This document shows positions 10,624-20,588 of a DNA stretch of 64,000 nucleotides, in pieces. This DNA comes from Ichthyophis bannanicus (lineage: Eukaryota > Chordata > Amphibia > Gymnophiona > Ichthyophiidae): NCBI GenBank assembly GCA_033557465.1, contig CM066048.1, forward strand, positions 19,072,305-19,136,304. The letters are read 5' to 3'. A model generated the notes under the pieces. It was not told the origin of the DNA. It searched no databases and saw only the letters and a list, made by a program, of their open reading frames with translations. Both the position numbers and the translations under genes were made by a program. The stretch's first letter is position 1; each line of letters opens with the position of its first letter.

Positions 10624-11720
10624 TCAGACTTGGGAGGGCCCTGGACGACCCGCCTGTAGCACTGCCGAAGCAAAGGACGTCTCCTCCCGTGCAAACACAT
10701 CAAGGCGGTAATGCTGTGCAAACGAATTCAAGGAAGACCAAGTAGCCGCTTTGCAAATGTCCGCCGGAGGCACTAAGCGAAACTCCGCCCAGGAGGCAGC
10801 CTGCGCTCTTGTGGAATGAGCCCGAAGCCCTTCTGGCACCGCCTTCCCTTTCAACAAATAGGCGGACGCGATGGTATCCTTGAGCCAACGAGCAATGGAC
10901 GCTTTTGACGCCACTTCCCCCTTCCTAGGACCCGCAAACAGTACAAAATGTTTGTCAGACTTGCGAAAATCAACGGTCCTCCGAAGGTATCGTTTCAAAG
11001 CCCTGCGGACATCCAAGAGATGCAAGCTCTTTAAAGCGGACGTGCTCCCCTCTGGAGCGAACACGGGTAAGGAAATCTCCTGGTTGACATGGAAAGGGGA
11101 CACCACCTTTGGAAGAAAAGCCGGCACCGTCCGCAGAACCACTTTGGACGGGAAGAACGAGAGAAAAGGCTCCCTGCAGGAAAGCGCTTGTAACTCTGAA
11201 ATTCTCCGAGCCAAACTTATGGCTACTAAGAACACTACCTTTAAGGTGATATCTTTGAGGGTCGCCCGGGAGAGTGGTTCGAAGGGCGGACGCTCTAGTG
11301 CGTCTAAGACAGTCAGCAAATGCCACTTCGGGATGACCTGCCTAAGCGGCAGTCGCAGCAGCGACGCCGCACGCAAGAAACGCTTAATATCCCAATGACA
11401 ACCGAGAGAGCGCCCCCAACTTTGCCTCTGTAACACGACAACGCTGCCACGTGCACCCGCAATGTCGCCGCTGCAAGGCCTTTGTCAAGCCCAGCCTGCA
11501 AAAACTCCAGAATATGAGAGACGGAGGCGTGCAAGGCCGCACAACTCCGGGTCTCGCACCAGGCCTCGAAGAGTCTCCAGACGCGGATATACGCAAGAGA
11601 AGTCGAACGTCTTCTCGCCTTCAGGAGGGTAGAAATGACGGCCGCCGAATACCCTCGCGCCCTTAGCCGAGCCCTTTCAAGAGTCAGGCCGTAAGCGAGA
11701 ATCGACCTACGTGCGGCATG
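10624..11720 (-). pseudogene. Tyrosine recombinase of D3, one frameshift
   Basis: The N-terminal part (ILAYGLTLERARLRARGYS, STSLAYIRVWRLFEAW) is read upstream of about 11410. The C-terminal catalytic part continues to the stop at 10624 in a second frame. Landmarks are ARRISELQAL (first Arg), RAHSTRAQAASWA (HxxR), TWSSLNSF and the catalytic Tyr in QHYRLDV (near 10709). A single frameshift near 11400-11420, inside the CYRGKV region, separates the halves. All catalytic residues I can identify are present. Its start overlaps the end of the RNase H-MT frame in a different frame. Confidence 0.85.
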
Positions 11721-13590
11721 AGCAGAGGTCCCTGCGTCAGAAGATCCGCCCGAGGTGGGAGCCGCCACGGTTGGGACACCGACAGACGAACGAGGTCCCT
11801 GTACCAGGGCCGCCGCGGCCAGTCTGGGGCTATCAGAATCACCTGACTGTCGAACTGCGCTATCCGCTGTAGGACCCTTCCGATCAGCACCCACGGAGGA
11901 AACACATATAGGAACTGACCGGCCGGCCACTCCTGAATGAGAGCATCCAGTCCCTCGGACATCCTTTCCCGCCTTCTGCTGAAGAAGCGTCCGACCTTTG
12001 CCGAGGAAAAGGTGGCCATCAGATCCATGACCGGCGTGCCCCACCTGCGCACGATTAACTCGAAAACACCGGGATGAAGGACCCACTCCCCCGGATCCAC
12101 TCTCACCCGACTGAGGAAATCTGCCTGGACATTGTCTACGCCCGCGACATGCGCCGCTGACAGATCCAGCAGGTGCTCTTCCGCCCAAGTGAACAGGACT
12201 TCTGCTTCGGCTTCCAGTCCCTCGCTGCTGGTGCCGCCCTGCCTGTTTACATAGGAGACGGCCGTCGCATTGTCCGAGAGTACCCGCACCGCCTTGCCGC
12301 GGAGAAAGGGCTGGAATGCCTGTAGTGCGAGAGTCACCGCCCGAAGCTCCAAACGGTTTATCTGCCAATTCTGCTCCGGCAGTGACCACCGACCCTGCAC
12401 GAACCGACCTTGGCAATGAGCGCCCCAACCTGAAAGGCTGGCGTCCGTCATCACCGCTATCCAGGCCGGCAGATCCAGGGGCCTCCCTTTCTCTAATGCT
12501 GTGGGAAGCAACCACCAACGCAGGGAGCGACGAGTTTCGGGCGGACAAAGCAGTCTCTGAGACAGAGTCCCGTTGATGCGACCAACGACGAAGCAACGCC
12601 CGTTGTAAAGGGCGCATATGTGCCCGTGCCCACGGAACCGTCTCTATGGCCGCCGCCATTGTTCCCAACAACTGCAGATACTGCCACGCTGAGGGCGCCG
12701 GACAGCGGAGAAACCGACGAACCAGCTGCCGAAGACTCTGCGCTCTCTCCGCCGTAAGGAACACCCTTCCTACTGCGGTGTCGAAGCGAGCTCCCAGATA
12801 CTCCAGGCTTTGAGCAGGGACCAGGTGACTCTTGGCCCTGTTGACAATCCAACCTAGCTCCTCCAGGAACGCCACCACTCGCGCAGTAGCTTGCTCACTT
12901 TCGGCCCTCGATTTTGCACGAATCAACCAGTCGTCCAGATAGGGGTGCACTAATAGGCCTTCCTTCCTTAGGGCCGCCGCCACTACCACCATGACTTTGG
13001 TAAACGTGCGCGGGGCCGTTGCTAGGCCGAACGGCAGCGCCCGGAACTGGTAGTGGCCGAAAGGAACCGCAAAACGGAGAAATCTGTGATGGTCCAGCCG
13101 AATGGGGATGTGAAGGTAAGCCTCCGACAGATCTAGAGCGGTCAGAAATTCGCCCGGCTGCACCGCCACAATAACCGATCTTAACGTCTCCATACGGAAG
13201 TGAGAGACCCGCAGACATCGATTCACACCTTTTAGATCCAGAATCGGCCGGACGCCGCCCCCTTTTTTGGGTACGACGAAGTAGATGGAGTAACGACCTT
13301 CGCCGCGCTGGTCTGGGGGTACCAGCACAATGGCCCTGAGATCCAGCAGCCGTTGAACCGTCTCCCGTAAGGCTGCCGATTTGGCGGGGGACCTCCCAGG
13401 AGACAGAACAAAAGCGTCCCGCACAGGCCTCAGAAGCTCCAGGGCGTAGCCCTCCCGGATCACCTCGAGGACCCATTGATCGGACGTCACCCGGGCCCAG
13501 GCCGGAAGAAACTCCAGCAGCCGACCCCCGACCGGCTGCAAGAGAGCCTGGGCCCCTGGTATTTCATTGCTGCTTTTTGGCCGCGAAGGA
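11684..13590 (-). pseudogene. RT-RNase H-MT of D3, one frameshift
   Basis: RT lies in one frame: RYSIYFVVPKKGGGVRPILD, ALPFGLATAPRTFTKV and YLDD in HPYLDDWLIRAKS at 12930-12941. RNase H and the MT-like region lie in another, open to 11684: MTDASLSGWGAH, INRLELRAV, LSDNATAVSYVNRQGG, FLYVFPPWVLIGR and VILIAPDWPRRPWY. The shift occurs near 12540-12575, after RRWSHQRDSVS. D2 reads through this point in one frame, so it is a mutation and not a programmed arrangement. The first RT codons overlap the 3' end of gag. Confidence 0.85.
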
Positions 13591-15054
13591 GGAGGAGGAG
13601 GACGGTCCAAACCCCCGTCCAGCGCCTCGAAACCCCCGGGAACCATGTCCTCTGCCAGAGAAGCGACCCCGCTGTGTCGGGGCAAATCGTTGTGCCCTAA
13701 ATCGCCTAAAATCGCGCTGCAGACCTTTACCAGCCGATCCCGGTCGAACAGACTTAGGCTTCTCCTCAGGCAGCTTACCGCCCTTGGACTCCCCCAACTC
13801 CTTGACCAATTTCTCCAAGTCCTCACCAAACAACAGACGTCCCTTAAAGGGAAGCTTGCTCAGCCTAGCCTTGGAGGAACTGTCAGCCGCCCAGTTGCGC
13901 AGCCACAAGTATCGGCGTGCTGCCACTGCTGAGGCCATACTGTTCGATAAACCACGCATAAGATCATATTGACTGTGGGCCAAATAGGCCGCCCCCGATT
14001 CCAGCCTAGTTGCCTCCCCAGACTCGACACCCCCTCGATCGACCTGTAGTCTCTGGGCCCAGCGGAGGCACGCCCTGGCGACCCAAGCCCCGCAGATAGC
14101 GGCCTGGAGCGACAGCGCATTCACGTCAAAAATCTGGCGCAATAAAACATCCAGCTTCATATCTTGGGGGTCCTTCAGGGCCGCGCTACCCTCCACCGGG
14201 ATGGTAGTCTTCTTAGTAACTGCCGACACCGCGGCATCCACCTTGGGAGACTTGAAGGCCTCCCTGTCCTGATCCAAAAGAGGGTAAAGACGCCCCAAGA
14301 TCCTGGACCCCTTAAGAGGAGCTTCGGGCAGGTTCCACTCTTCTTGAATCATCTCCCGAAAGACTCGGTGCACTGGGAAAGCCCGCTGATTCTTTCTGAA
14401 AACTTGCAGGAGCGGGTCCTCCAGGGTCTCCTCTACTGTTGATCCGGGCACCGGCATATTCAAAACGGTCAGGGCCTCACTAATCAAAGCTGGGAGCTCT
14501 TCTTTCCGGAAAACCCGAACCACGCGGGCTTGATCTTCCCTCTCAGAGAGCTCACCTTCTTCGAGCTCGTCCTCCAGCTCAAGAGCCCCCGTATCCACAT
14601 CCGAGAGATGACCCTCCGAGGCTAAGGACGGCTCCGCCAGCGCTCCCTCGGAACGCAGCCTCTTGGGCTCGCAGGCAGGCCCTGCGGTGGGGAGAGACGC
14701 CGCAGCCCTCTTGCCCCCGCTGCGCGAACCTGGTTCTGAGCCTTGCGGAACAGCGGTCCCGAGGGCCCTCTGAAGCAGGGCAACAAAATCCTGCGAGAAG
14801 ATGGCGGAAAGGTCTGGTGGCAAGGGGACCTGGGGAAGAAGAGGGACCAGCACAGTGGACGGACCCGCTACCGGCTCCTCCAGGACCTTCTCTGGCAGAA
14901 GAGGCTCTGAGCACCCCGGTTCAGGCTCTTGCATGCCCTCCGAGTTCATTATGATAGCATCTGCTGGAGCCGGGTCTCTAACACAGGCCTTACAGAGCCC
15001 GGATAGAGTACCTTTCTTTACCCCACAAACTAAGCACACCGGCTTAGAAGGCAT
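13564..15054 (-). CDS. Gag-like protein of D3, 496 codons, intact
   Basis: This is the longest undamaged structural gene in the window. It starts MPSKPVCLVCGVKKG and ends FAAKKQQ. An N-terminal pair of CxxC motifs (CLVC, CKAC) suggests zinc binding. An acidic, Pro-rich segment (residues about 30-190) is followed by a conserved helical core (AVSAVTKKTTIPVEGSAALK, LESGAAYLAHSQYDLM, FGEDLEKLVKELGE). A basic Gly/Arg/Phe-rich tail (GRFSGRGHGSRGFRGAGRG) resembles an RGG box for RNA binding. It has no protease or enzymatic motif. It lies upstream of RT with a short overlap. The role as element Gag is inferred from position and from the same protein in D2, D4, D5 and E5. Confidence 0.85.
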   Translation of the reverse strand: MPSKPVCLVCGVKKGTLSGLCKACVRDPAPADAIIMNSEGMQEPEPGCSEPLLPEKVLEEPVAGPSTVLVPLLPQVPLPPDLSAIFSQDFVALLQRALGTAVPQGSEPGSRSGGKRAAASLPTAGPACEPKRLRSEGALAEPSLASEGHLSDVDTGALELEDELEEGELSEREDQARVVRVFRKEELPALISEALTVLNMPVPGSTVEETLEDPLLQVFRKNQRAFPVHRVFREMIQEEWNLPEAPLKGSRILGRLYPLLDQDREAFKSPKVDAAVSAVTKKTTIPVEGSAALKDPQDMKLDVLLRQIFDVNALSLQAAICGAWVARACLRWAQRLQVDRGGVESGEATRLESGAAYLAHSQYDLMRGLSNSMASAVAARRYLWLRNWAADSSSKARLSKLPFKGRLLFGEDLEKLVKELGESKGGKLPEEKPKSVRPGSAGKGLQRDFRRFRAQRFAPTQRGRFSGRGHGSRGFRGAGRGFGPSSSSSFAAKKQQ

Positions 15055-15778
15055 AGTAAGGAATTAACAAAGAAAAAACCGCCCGGAGGGACAGGAAAAA
15101 AAAACAAACCCCATAGACGGCGAAAGACAAAAAGAGGCCCGAAGCGCTGTTGAAAACCGCGCAGGAAAAACGCGGCCCCGAGAGGACCGCCACGCGGCTA
15201 GGCCCGCGGCGCGCTTTCGCGCCTAAATCTGCAACTTCCAACTGCCGCGAAAGAAACAACCACCCCTTTAGAAAGGCGCGGGCATGAGCCCGCGACAGAC
15301 AGCATACTCACCGGGCAGTCTCCTCGATGAGAAGAAAGGAGTGCTGACGCTACCGGAGGGAATTGCGCACTGCTGAAATCAGCTGGCGATCTGACACACA
15401 CACTCTCGGTCTGCCAGCGCACTGACAGGCAGGCTTCTGTGTGGCGCTGGCAAGACCGGACTCCGGAGCGGCCCCCCTCGACCTGTAGCCTGCTTGAAAG
15501 CAAACAGCTACGGCACTACCCCTATGCTCTCAGACAGCCTGAGACCTAGCACTGAAGCGTGAGAGGGAGGGGGGGGGGAGGGGACAAGGCTAGAGCAAGA
15601 GATAGCAAAAAAGGAGACGAGAGCCTCAGTTAAAGGCACAGTCTACCAAAATCCCCTCTGTCTTGTAAGTCTCTAAAAGAAGATAAAGAAAAAACCATTA
15701 ATTAAAAGAACAACTTAATTTAATCTCCAGTGAGCCCGGACCACCGGGCTCCAACCTATCCAGCTGCTTGGAGACTGA

Positions 15779-15906
15779 GGTTACTGATGCCTGGAGGCGG
15801 ATTCCAAGTGGATATACCGGTGACATCAGAAAAAAGGAGGAGTTTCCTCAGTCTCCAGCTGCTGGATTGGATTGGGAACCCAGAGGTCCAGGACTAGACT
15901 GGTTAC
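15779..15906. repeat. D3 inverted terminal repeat, coding 5' side, with hairpin arms
   Basis: Partner of 9929-10056. This end also carries an extra inverted arm: 15751-15780 pairs with 15846-15876 (core CAGCTGCTTGGAGACTGAGG), so the 5' end can fold on itself. The coding 3' copy lacks the second arm. Confidence 0.88.
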
Positions 15907-15916
15907 ACGATCAGGA

Positions 15917-16018
15917 AATGCCTTTTGGGAACCTGCCAGGTACTTGTGACCTGGATTGGCCACTGCTGGAAACAGGATACTGGACTTGATGGACCCTTGG
16001 TCTGCCCCAGTATGGCAT
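15917..16018 (+). mobile_element. CR1 LINE, piece 3 of 3 (3' end)
   Basis: 'atgccttttgggaacctgcc', then 'tgacctggattggccactg' and 'ccccagtatggcatta' form the CR1 3' terminus. It completes the copy begun at 3675. The terminal 'cttatgttcttatg' repeat is degenerate. Confidence 0.85.
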
Positions 16019-17160
16019 TATCAATGCTGTTCTACTGGTTTTCTCCTTTACCATTATACCAGGTTTCCTCTCATCCAGATTTTATTGGTCAGACTGGAAA
16101 TGTCCCAGATGATCATAACCTCGTAATTCTCTTAGGGCCACGATCCCAGTTCTTTTCCAGTATAGCAATGTTGTAGTGTCTGCAGAGTTTCCAGTGGATG
16201 AGATGTGCCATTCTGTATAAAAATGTTCTGCCATTAGAAATTTGCAGCTACAAGGTGAGTCTATTTCCAGCTCTTTCCTACAGAATCTATGTATGTCTCT
16301 TTTGCCATTTTATTCTATAGTTGCTGTGAACCATCTCATCTCTGTCCTGGGTTACAGCTATCAATTTTTTCATCCTTAACCATTCATGTGTCTGGTTTTT
16401 GGTCATGAAATGTTTCCTGAAGTAATATTTTGTATTTCCCCTGTAAGGCAAAATGCTAAACACAGCTAACCACCCCCTCCCCTTAAATGCTACTGAAAAT
16501 CACATGTAGAACAGAAGACCAAATTCTTCCTTCTGTTTTCAGAATAAGAAAGATTCTAGAATCTCTGCTTCTAAGCACAGCCAGCCCAACATTAGGCAAG
16601 ACTAGTGGTCACCCAGGGCCACAGCTTCTGAGGGGCAGCAAAGAGCAGCAGCAGTCATAGAAAAATAATAGATACTTTCATCAGGGGAGGATTAGAACTA
16701 GATGTTTTTCTGGTGCAGTTCCAAAATTATGTCACAGTTTACCAACACAAATAAAACGATATCTGGATTATTTCCAGTTTCGTAAGTCTTTCAAGTATTT
16801 CTCACAATGGTTTCATATGTTTTAATGTATTTGTATGTTTAAGATGATTCTGTACTCCGCTTTGTATGTTCTTGGATGGTAAAGGTGGATTATAAATGTT
16901 GTAATTAAATTAAATTAAATCCCGATAGCCACACAAACTCCAAAAAGCCATCAGCACATTATATGAACTGTAGGGAAAGCAAGCACACATATCTATAAAG
17001 CAAATTTTGAGATTTAAAAATATGGGGTCCAAATATGAGCTGGGCTGTGCTATGTGCCAGGTTGGCGCATAGCCCGCCCACCTCACCCGGATTTTCCATG
17101 CTGGAGTCATGTATGGCCCTGGCGTCAAAACTCTGGGTGTCGCCGCACAGACAGGAAGCC
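16019..17160. other. No gene recognised
   Basis: AT-leaning sequence with no supported reading frame. An L2-like LINE 3' tail is listed separately at 16840-16920. Otherwise nothing is identified. Confidence 0.4.
16840..16920 (+). repeat. L2-like LINE 3' tail
   Basis: 'ctccgctttgtatgttcttgg' followed by 'ggattataaatgttgtaat' and a short (AAATT)n tail resembles the 3' ends of the L2-like elements at 30690 and 18025. Only the tail is visible. Confidence 0.5.
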
Positions 17161-17166
17161 ACATGA

Positions 17167-17304
17167 GCTACCTGTGTAGCACCACTTTTCGATGATACAC
17201 AGTTAGCCTCAGCGCCTTAAAGATAAGCGAGGTTTTCCCATGCCTATCTTTAAGGCACGGAGTGCTAACCGTGTAGCATTAAAAATCGGTGCTATACAGG
17301 TAGC
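17167..17304. repeat. 138-bp foldback palindrome
   Basis: The outer arms 17167-17207 and 17264-17304 are inverted copies (GCTACCTGTGTAGCACCA against GGTGCTATACAGGTAGC). The inner arms 17214-17225 and 17245-17256 (GCCTTAAAGATA/TATCTTTAAGGC) are perfect. The spacer is 19 bp. It looks like a MITE or foldback element; no target duplication could be assigned. Confidence 0.75.
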
Positions 17305-17388
17305 AGCAGGGCCCGCCTTCATTCCAGAACGCCCCCAACACACCACGATGCTATGCAGATAGCATCTGGACGCATTAGGAACATATCT

Positions 17389-17590
17389 GGGATTTTCAAA
17401 GGGCACTACCCATGTAAGTGGCATTCGAAAGTCCCAGATAAGGCCTTTACATGGGTAACTATAAGAACATAAGATATGCCATACTGGGTCAGACCAAGGT
17501 CCATCAAGCCCAGTATTCTGTTTCCAATGTGGCCAATCTAGGTCATATGTACTAGGGAAGTTACCCATGTAAAGGCTTTTGAAAATCAGG
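17389..17590. mobile_element. MITE-like palindrome split by a CR1 tail
   Basis: The outer inverted ends are GATTTTCAAAGGG (17391) and GCTTTTGAAAATC (17575-17587). Inner arms 17442-17460 and 17559-17577 are perfect over about 18 bp (CCTTTACATGGGTAACT/AGTTACCCATGTAAAGG) and would meet exactly if the CR1 piece were removed. This is probably a non-autonomous DNA transposon; the superfamily is not identified. Confidence 0.6.
17461..17558 (-). mobile_element. CR1 LINE 3' tail
   Basis: On the minus strand this reads as the CR1 terminus: 'tactgggcttgatggacctt', 'tctgacccagtatggc' and 'cttatgttcttat' at the outer edge (17461). It is about 98 bp and severely 5' truncated, and it lies at the centre of the palindrome. 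Confidence 0.8.
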
Positions 17591-18431
17591 CCCATGATGT
17601 CCAATTATGGATTTTTACAGGATTGTTGTGGGAAGGGTGGTGTTAGGGAGGAAGTCGGCATAAGGCTGAAGGTTTACCTAGGCCACCCAATACCCTTGCA
17701 CTAGCTCTGCTTCTAAGTCTGTGTAAAAGTGTAATATAATGGAGGTTTGGTCTGCCTGTCATCAGTGTCCAGGTGAGGTGTCTTTTCCTGCAGTTTTGGA
17801 GGGAGACATGAAAGGTCCTACTTGGGTTTGGTCTTGTGGGCTTTCTGCCATATCAAAGTAGAGATATTGCTGGAGTCCAAAGCTGTCTTGGCCATACCTT
17901 AAGGAGAAGAGCCTGCCTAGGCTAGTTCAGCCTAATGGTGTTGAAGAGACTTGCAAAAAGATCAGAACAGAAAGGTCTGGAAAATGGCGAATTTCTCAGT
18001 ACTGCAGTAGGAGTTCCTTTGTACCGTTTGTTTTTATTTTGTAAACCGCTTTGCGTAACCTGAAAAGGCGGTATAGAAAGTGCAATAAACTGTAAACCAG
18101 AGGAAGAGCCCAATCAGGATTTGCTGCAAAACAAAGACCTGCGAGTGAGCACTGGTATACCTGACAATGATTTAGGGACTGCGAAATTTCATCTCATTTG
18201 TACAGCCTGGGAAGTCCAAGTGTAGTACGAGGGACTGGTCTACGATGCACCCTGAGCAAGCAGCAAGGGAGATGGAGATACAGTATTGTGATATATTTTT
18301 TACTTCTGAAGTATTTTATAATTTTCCCCCTGCTTTTCCCCCAAAAGGTGCTTGATTGAGGACTGTGACATATTAACAATTTGTATAGTGGAGTCCAGGA
18401 CACTGAAATTTCCAGTACTTACCTAAAGTAC
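17591..18431. other. No gene recognised
   Basis: No supported coding region. 'tttgtaaaccgctttgcg' to 'aggcggtatagaaagtgc' (about 18025-18095) resembles an L2-like LINE tail. The remainder is unassigned. Confidence 0.4.
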
Positions 18432-18449
18432 TGACTCGGATGCTTTGAA
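18432..18449. repeat. Target-site duplication, left copy
   Basis: TGACTCGGATGCTTTGAA, identical to 20001-20018. It abuts the A-rich 3' tail of the L1-like insertion. Confidence 0.92.
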
Positions 18450-18679
18450 TTTATTTTTTTATTAAGTCAGAAATACATAAATACAAGAAAAACTAAATAT
18501 AAAGAAAAACATTTTTACATTATATATCACATAGACTCATATAACAGGTCCAATCCACATCAAGGAGGGTGTGGTTATAAAAATAAGAAAAATAGAACCT
18601 AAGTGGGCCCGAAATAGAAACATCAACTCCATATTCTAGCAAAGAGTTGAGAAATACAATTTACAAATACAAAAAACCC

Positions 18680-19644
18680 CTAAGTCCTACTATCCAAAAA
18701 AGTAACCAAATGATCAACTTCAAGAAATACATATCTTTTGCCCTGAAACCAAATGTGGCATTTGCAAGGAAATTTCAGGTAAAAAGATGCCCCCAGGGCT
18801 AAAACCCGAGGACGCAGTTCCAAAAAGGTCTTGCGCCGCTTCTGAGTTGCCCTGGAGACATCAGGAAAATTTTGTATTGCATGGCCACAAAATTTCTCAT
18901 TCTTTTTAGGAAAATATGCACGCATCACCTTATCCTTATCCATCTCAGACAAAAAAATTACCACTAAAGTAGCTCTTGAAGAAATTTCCTCACTCTCTGA
19001 TTTAATGAAACGTGAAATATCTAAAGAAGAGGCAACTACACCCTCAAAAGGAGCAGCAGTTTCCCCGGCTTCCGCTCCCATATCTGTCCTACCCTTAGGC
19101 ACATAATAAAGTTTAGAAACCTGAAAGGAATCAACTTCAGTGAACAATAATACCTCCTTAAGGTATTTTTGGAAAAGTATCAATGAGGAAAATTTAACAA
19201 ACGGAGATTCTTAGACCTAAAGGAATTTTCCAAAAACTCATCCTGCCTATGTAACAAGAAGGAATCCTGAGAAACTTTTTCACAAACAGCCTTATAAGGC
19301 AGATCTTTTGAATCCTGAACCACTGACCACTTTTCCAAAGAGACAATCCTAGTTTCATGATCTGATAATTTCAGAACTGTTTCTTTAGAAAAATCAGAAA
19401 CTTTTTTTAATGAATGGCCAAGTGCCAACTCCATCCGAGAAACAATAGCCCATATATCTTTTAAGGATACATTATCCGGCGGTGGCTGGGTTTCCCCAGC
19501 TGCTGGAAAAGTAATTACAGAGGGCAAAGACGGAGGCAATGTAAAAGAAGAGTTAATTCTCAAAAACGTAGAGGGTAGTAGGACCGAGCCAGGGTCGGCT
19601 TCCTTGATATCCACCCGGGAAGCCGCCTCCCCGGATATAGACAC
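18680..19644 (-). pseudogene. L1-type ORF1 protein, one frameshift
   Basis: L1 ORF1 protein is a trimeric RNA-binding chaperone. The first part (19644 to about 19180) has a low-complexity start and a probable coiled coil (SLKKVSDFSKETVLKLSDHE, TRIVSLEKW), leading to SRSKNLRLLNFPH at the RRM start. The rest, in a neighbouring frame to 18680, has LFQKYLKEVL, the RRM, and a C-terminal domain with DVSRATQKRRKTFLELRPRV, a typical ORF1p signature. The frame changes once near 19185-19195, where FPH runs into a stop. Minus-strand orientation agrees with the A-tail. Confidence 0.8.
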
Positions 19645-19709
19645 CTGCAGGGTAGCTGAGGGCTATAAAATCTCCAGCCCTACCGCGGGACGCGGTCGTC
19701 CCTTGGGGG

Positions 19710-19773
19710 CGTGCACCGAAGGGGCGTGACCAAAGGGGCAGGCCACGCCCCTTTGGTGCCCCTTCGGTGCACG
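19710..19773. promoter_or_regulatory. GC-rich hairpin in the L1-like 5' leader
   Basis: Arms 19710-19739 and 19747-19773 are inverted copies (CGTGCACCGAAGGGGC ... GCCCCTTCGGTGCACG) with a 7-bp spacer and one 3-base interruption. It lies upstream of the ORF1 start on the element's coding strand. It could form a stable RNA stem; function unknown. Confidence 0.7.
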
Positions 19774-20000
19774 TAGGTGGGAGAAGCGTTACCCTGTAAT
19801 GGGGAAAAGGAAAAAGAAATATCCGCCCGTTCCAATGAAGGTTGTTAAGGTCGTTGGACCGATGGACGCTCACGTCCGCGTGAGTGATCCTTCTCCTTCT
19901 GTCCAGACACCGAAGGAGTGTGGCTTGGACGTTTCCAGAGTGAGTATTTCTTCATCTGTGTCTTCTCCTCGCGATATGGGTGTTACTCCACCCTGCTCAG

Positions 20001-20018
20001 TGACTCGGATGCTTTGAA
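20001..20018. repeat. Target-site duplication, right copy
   Basis: TGACTCGGATGCTTTGAA, perfect match to 18432-18449. It defines the 5' end of the L1-like insertion. Confidence 0.92.
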
Positions 20019-20162
20019 GGATTTTCTCTTAGGGGCAATTTCTCCTAACGGGTTAGTTTTTCACATACCACGACAGTCATGAACTTCAATTCTAAGCGAG
20101 GATATGTGCCGTATAAAGAGAAATTAGACTTACCTGCTAATTGTAGTTCCTTGAGGAACTTC

Positions 20163-20285
20163 AGTCCAGTCCCGAAATCTCTGGGTTGTGCACCTCCTCC
20201 AGTAGCTTGGAGACTGAGCAACTCATTTTTCTGATGACACTGGTACACTTAAGCAGCTGGCACCACCCACCAGCCCCCAGTATTC
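20163..20285. repeat. D4 inverted terminal repeat, coding 3' side
   Basis: Matches the reverse complement of 25872-25965 (shared 'ctctgggttgtgcacctcc' and 'ttttctgatgacactgg'), with an extra stretch of about 20 bp around 20244-20262. Confidence 0.82.
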
Positions 20286-20588
20286 TATTGACAAAGCAGA
20301 CTCACATTAGCAATAAATAAGTAGTTGAACCATCGTAACAAATAAACTATCACTTACAAACTCATAATTCGATAACACTTTCCATCAACCAGGAAAAACT
20401 TCCATACCCCTTGAATGGGAAGGCACCCGTAAAACCTCTGAGTAACGCCGCACAGCACCGAGCCCCAATTGCAGGCCGTGCCCTTGACCACTCTCCTAGC
20501 CCCCCCCATCCCTGCCAACACAGAGCCCTTGGGGTCCCAGGTGAAGGAACAGATCAAACTCCTCAAATAACTGAGAAAGGGTGGGATC

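Larger units (their letters stand above)
9890..15916 (-). mobile_element. DIRS-like retrotransposon D3, full structure, best preserved
   Basis: Complete minus-strand element. In coding order it has a 5' ITR, a GC-rich leader (15055-15740), an intact gag, overlapping RT-RNase H-MT and recombinase frames, an ICR (10502-10599) and a 3' ITR. The two ITRs differ at only about two positions over 128 bp. The element sits inside the CR1 whose remaining part resumes at 15917. A frameshift in pol and one in the recombinase make it non-autonomous as assembled. A poly-T run lies at 10360-10379 and poly-G near 15572. Confidence 0.9.
18450..20000 (-). mobile_element. L1-like retroposon with ORF1 only
   Basis: The insertion is 1,551 bp. 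On the minus strand it starts at 20000, has a leader with a strong hairpin, an L1-type ORF1 and a short 3' UTR. It ends at 18450 in an A-rich tail (cttaataaaaaaataaa, holding an AATAAA). The 18-bp duplication on both sides shows target-primed retrotransposition. No ORF2 (endonuclease/RT) is present although the 5' end and tail are, so it is not a usual 5' truncation. It resembles in layout the mammalian half-L1 (HAL1) elements; that comparison is inference. Confidence 0.82.

Noticed and set aside
11313..13829. An 838-codon open frame on the minus strand as one novel fusion protein
   Set aside because: It starts in antigenic shadow of gag, reads the true RT, then out-of-frame RNase H-MT, then the true recombinase N-terminus. 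It is open by chance, because the recombinase and RT share a frame after a shift in RNase H.
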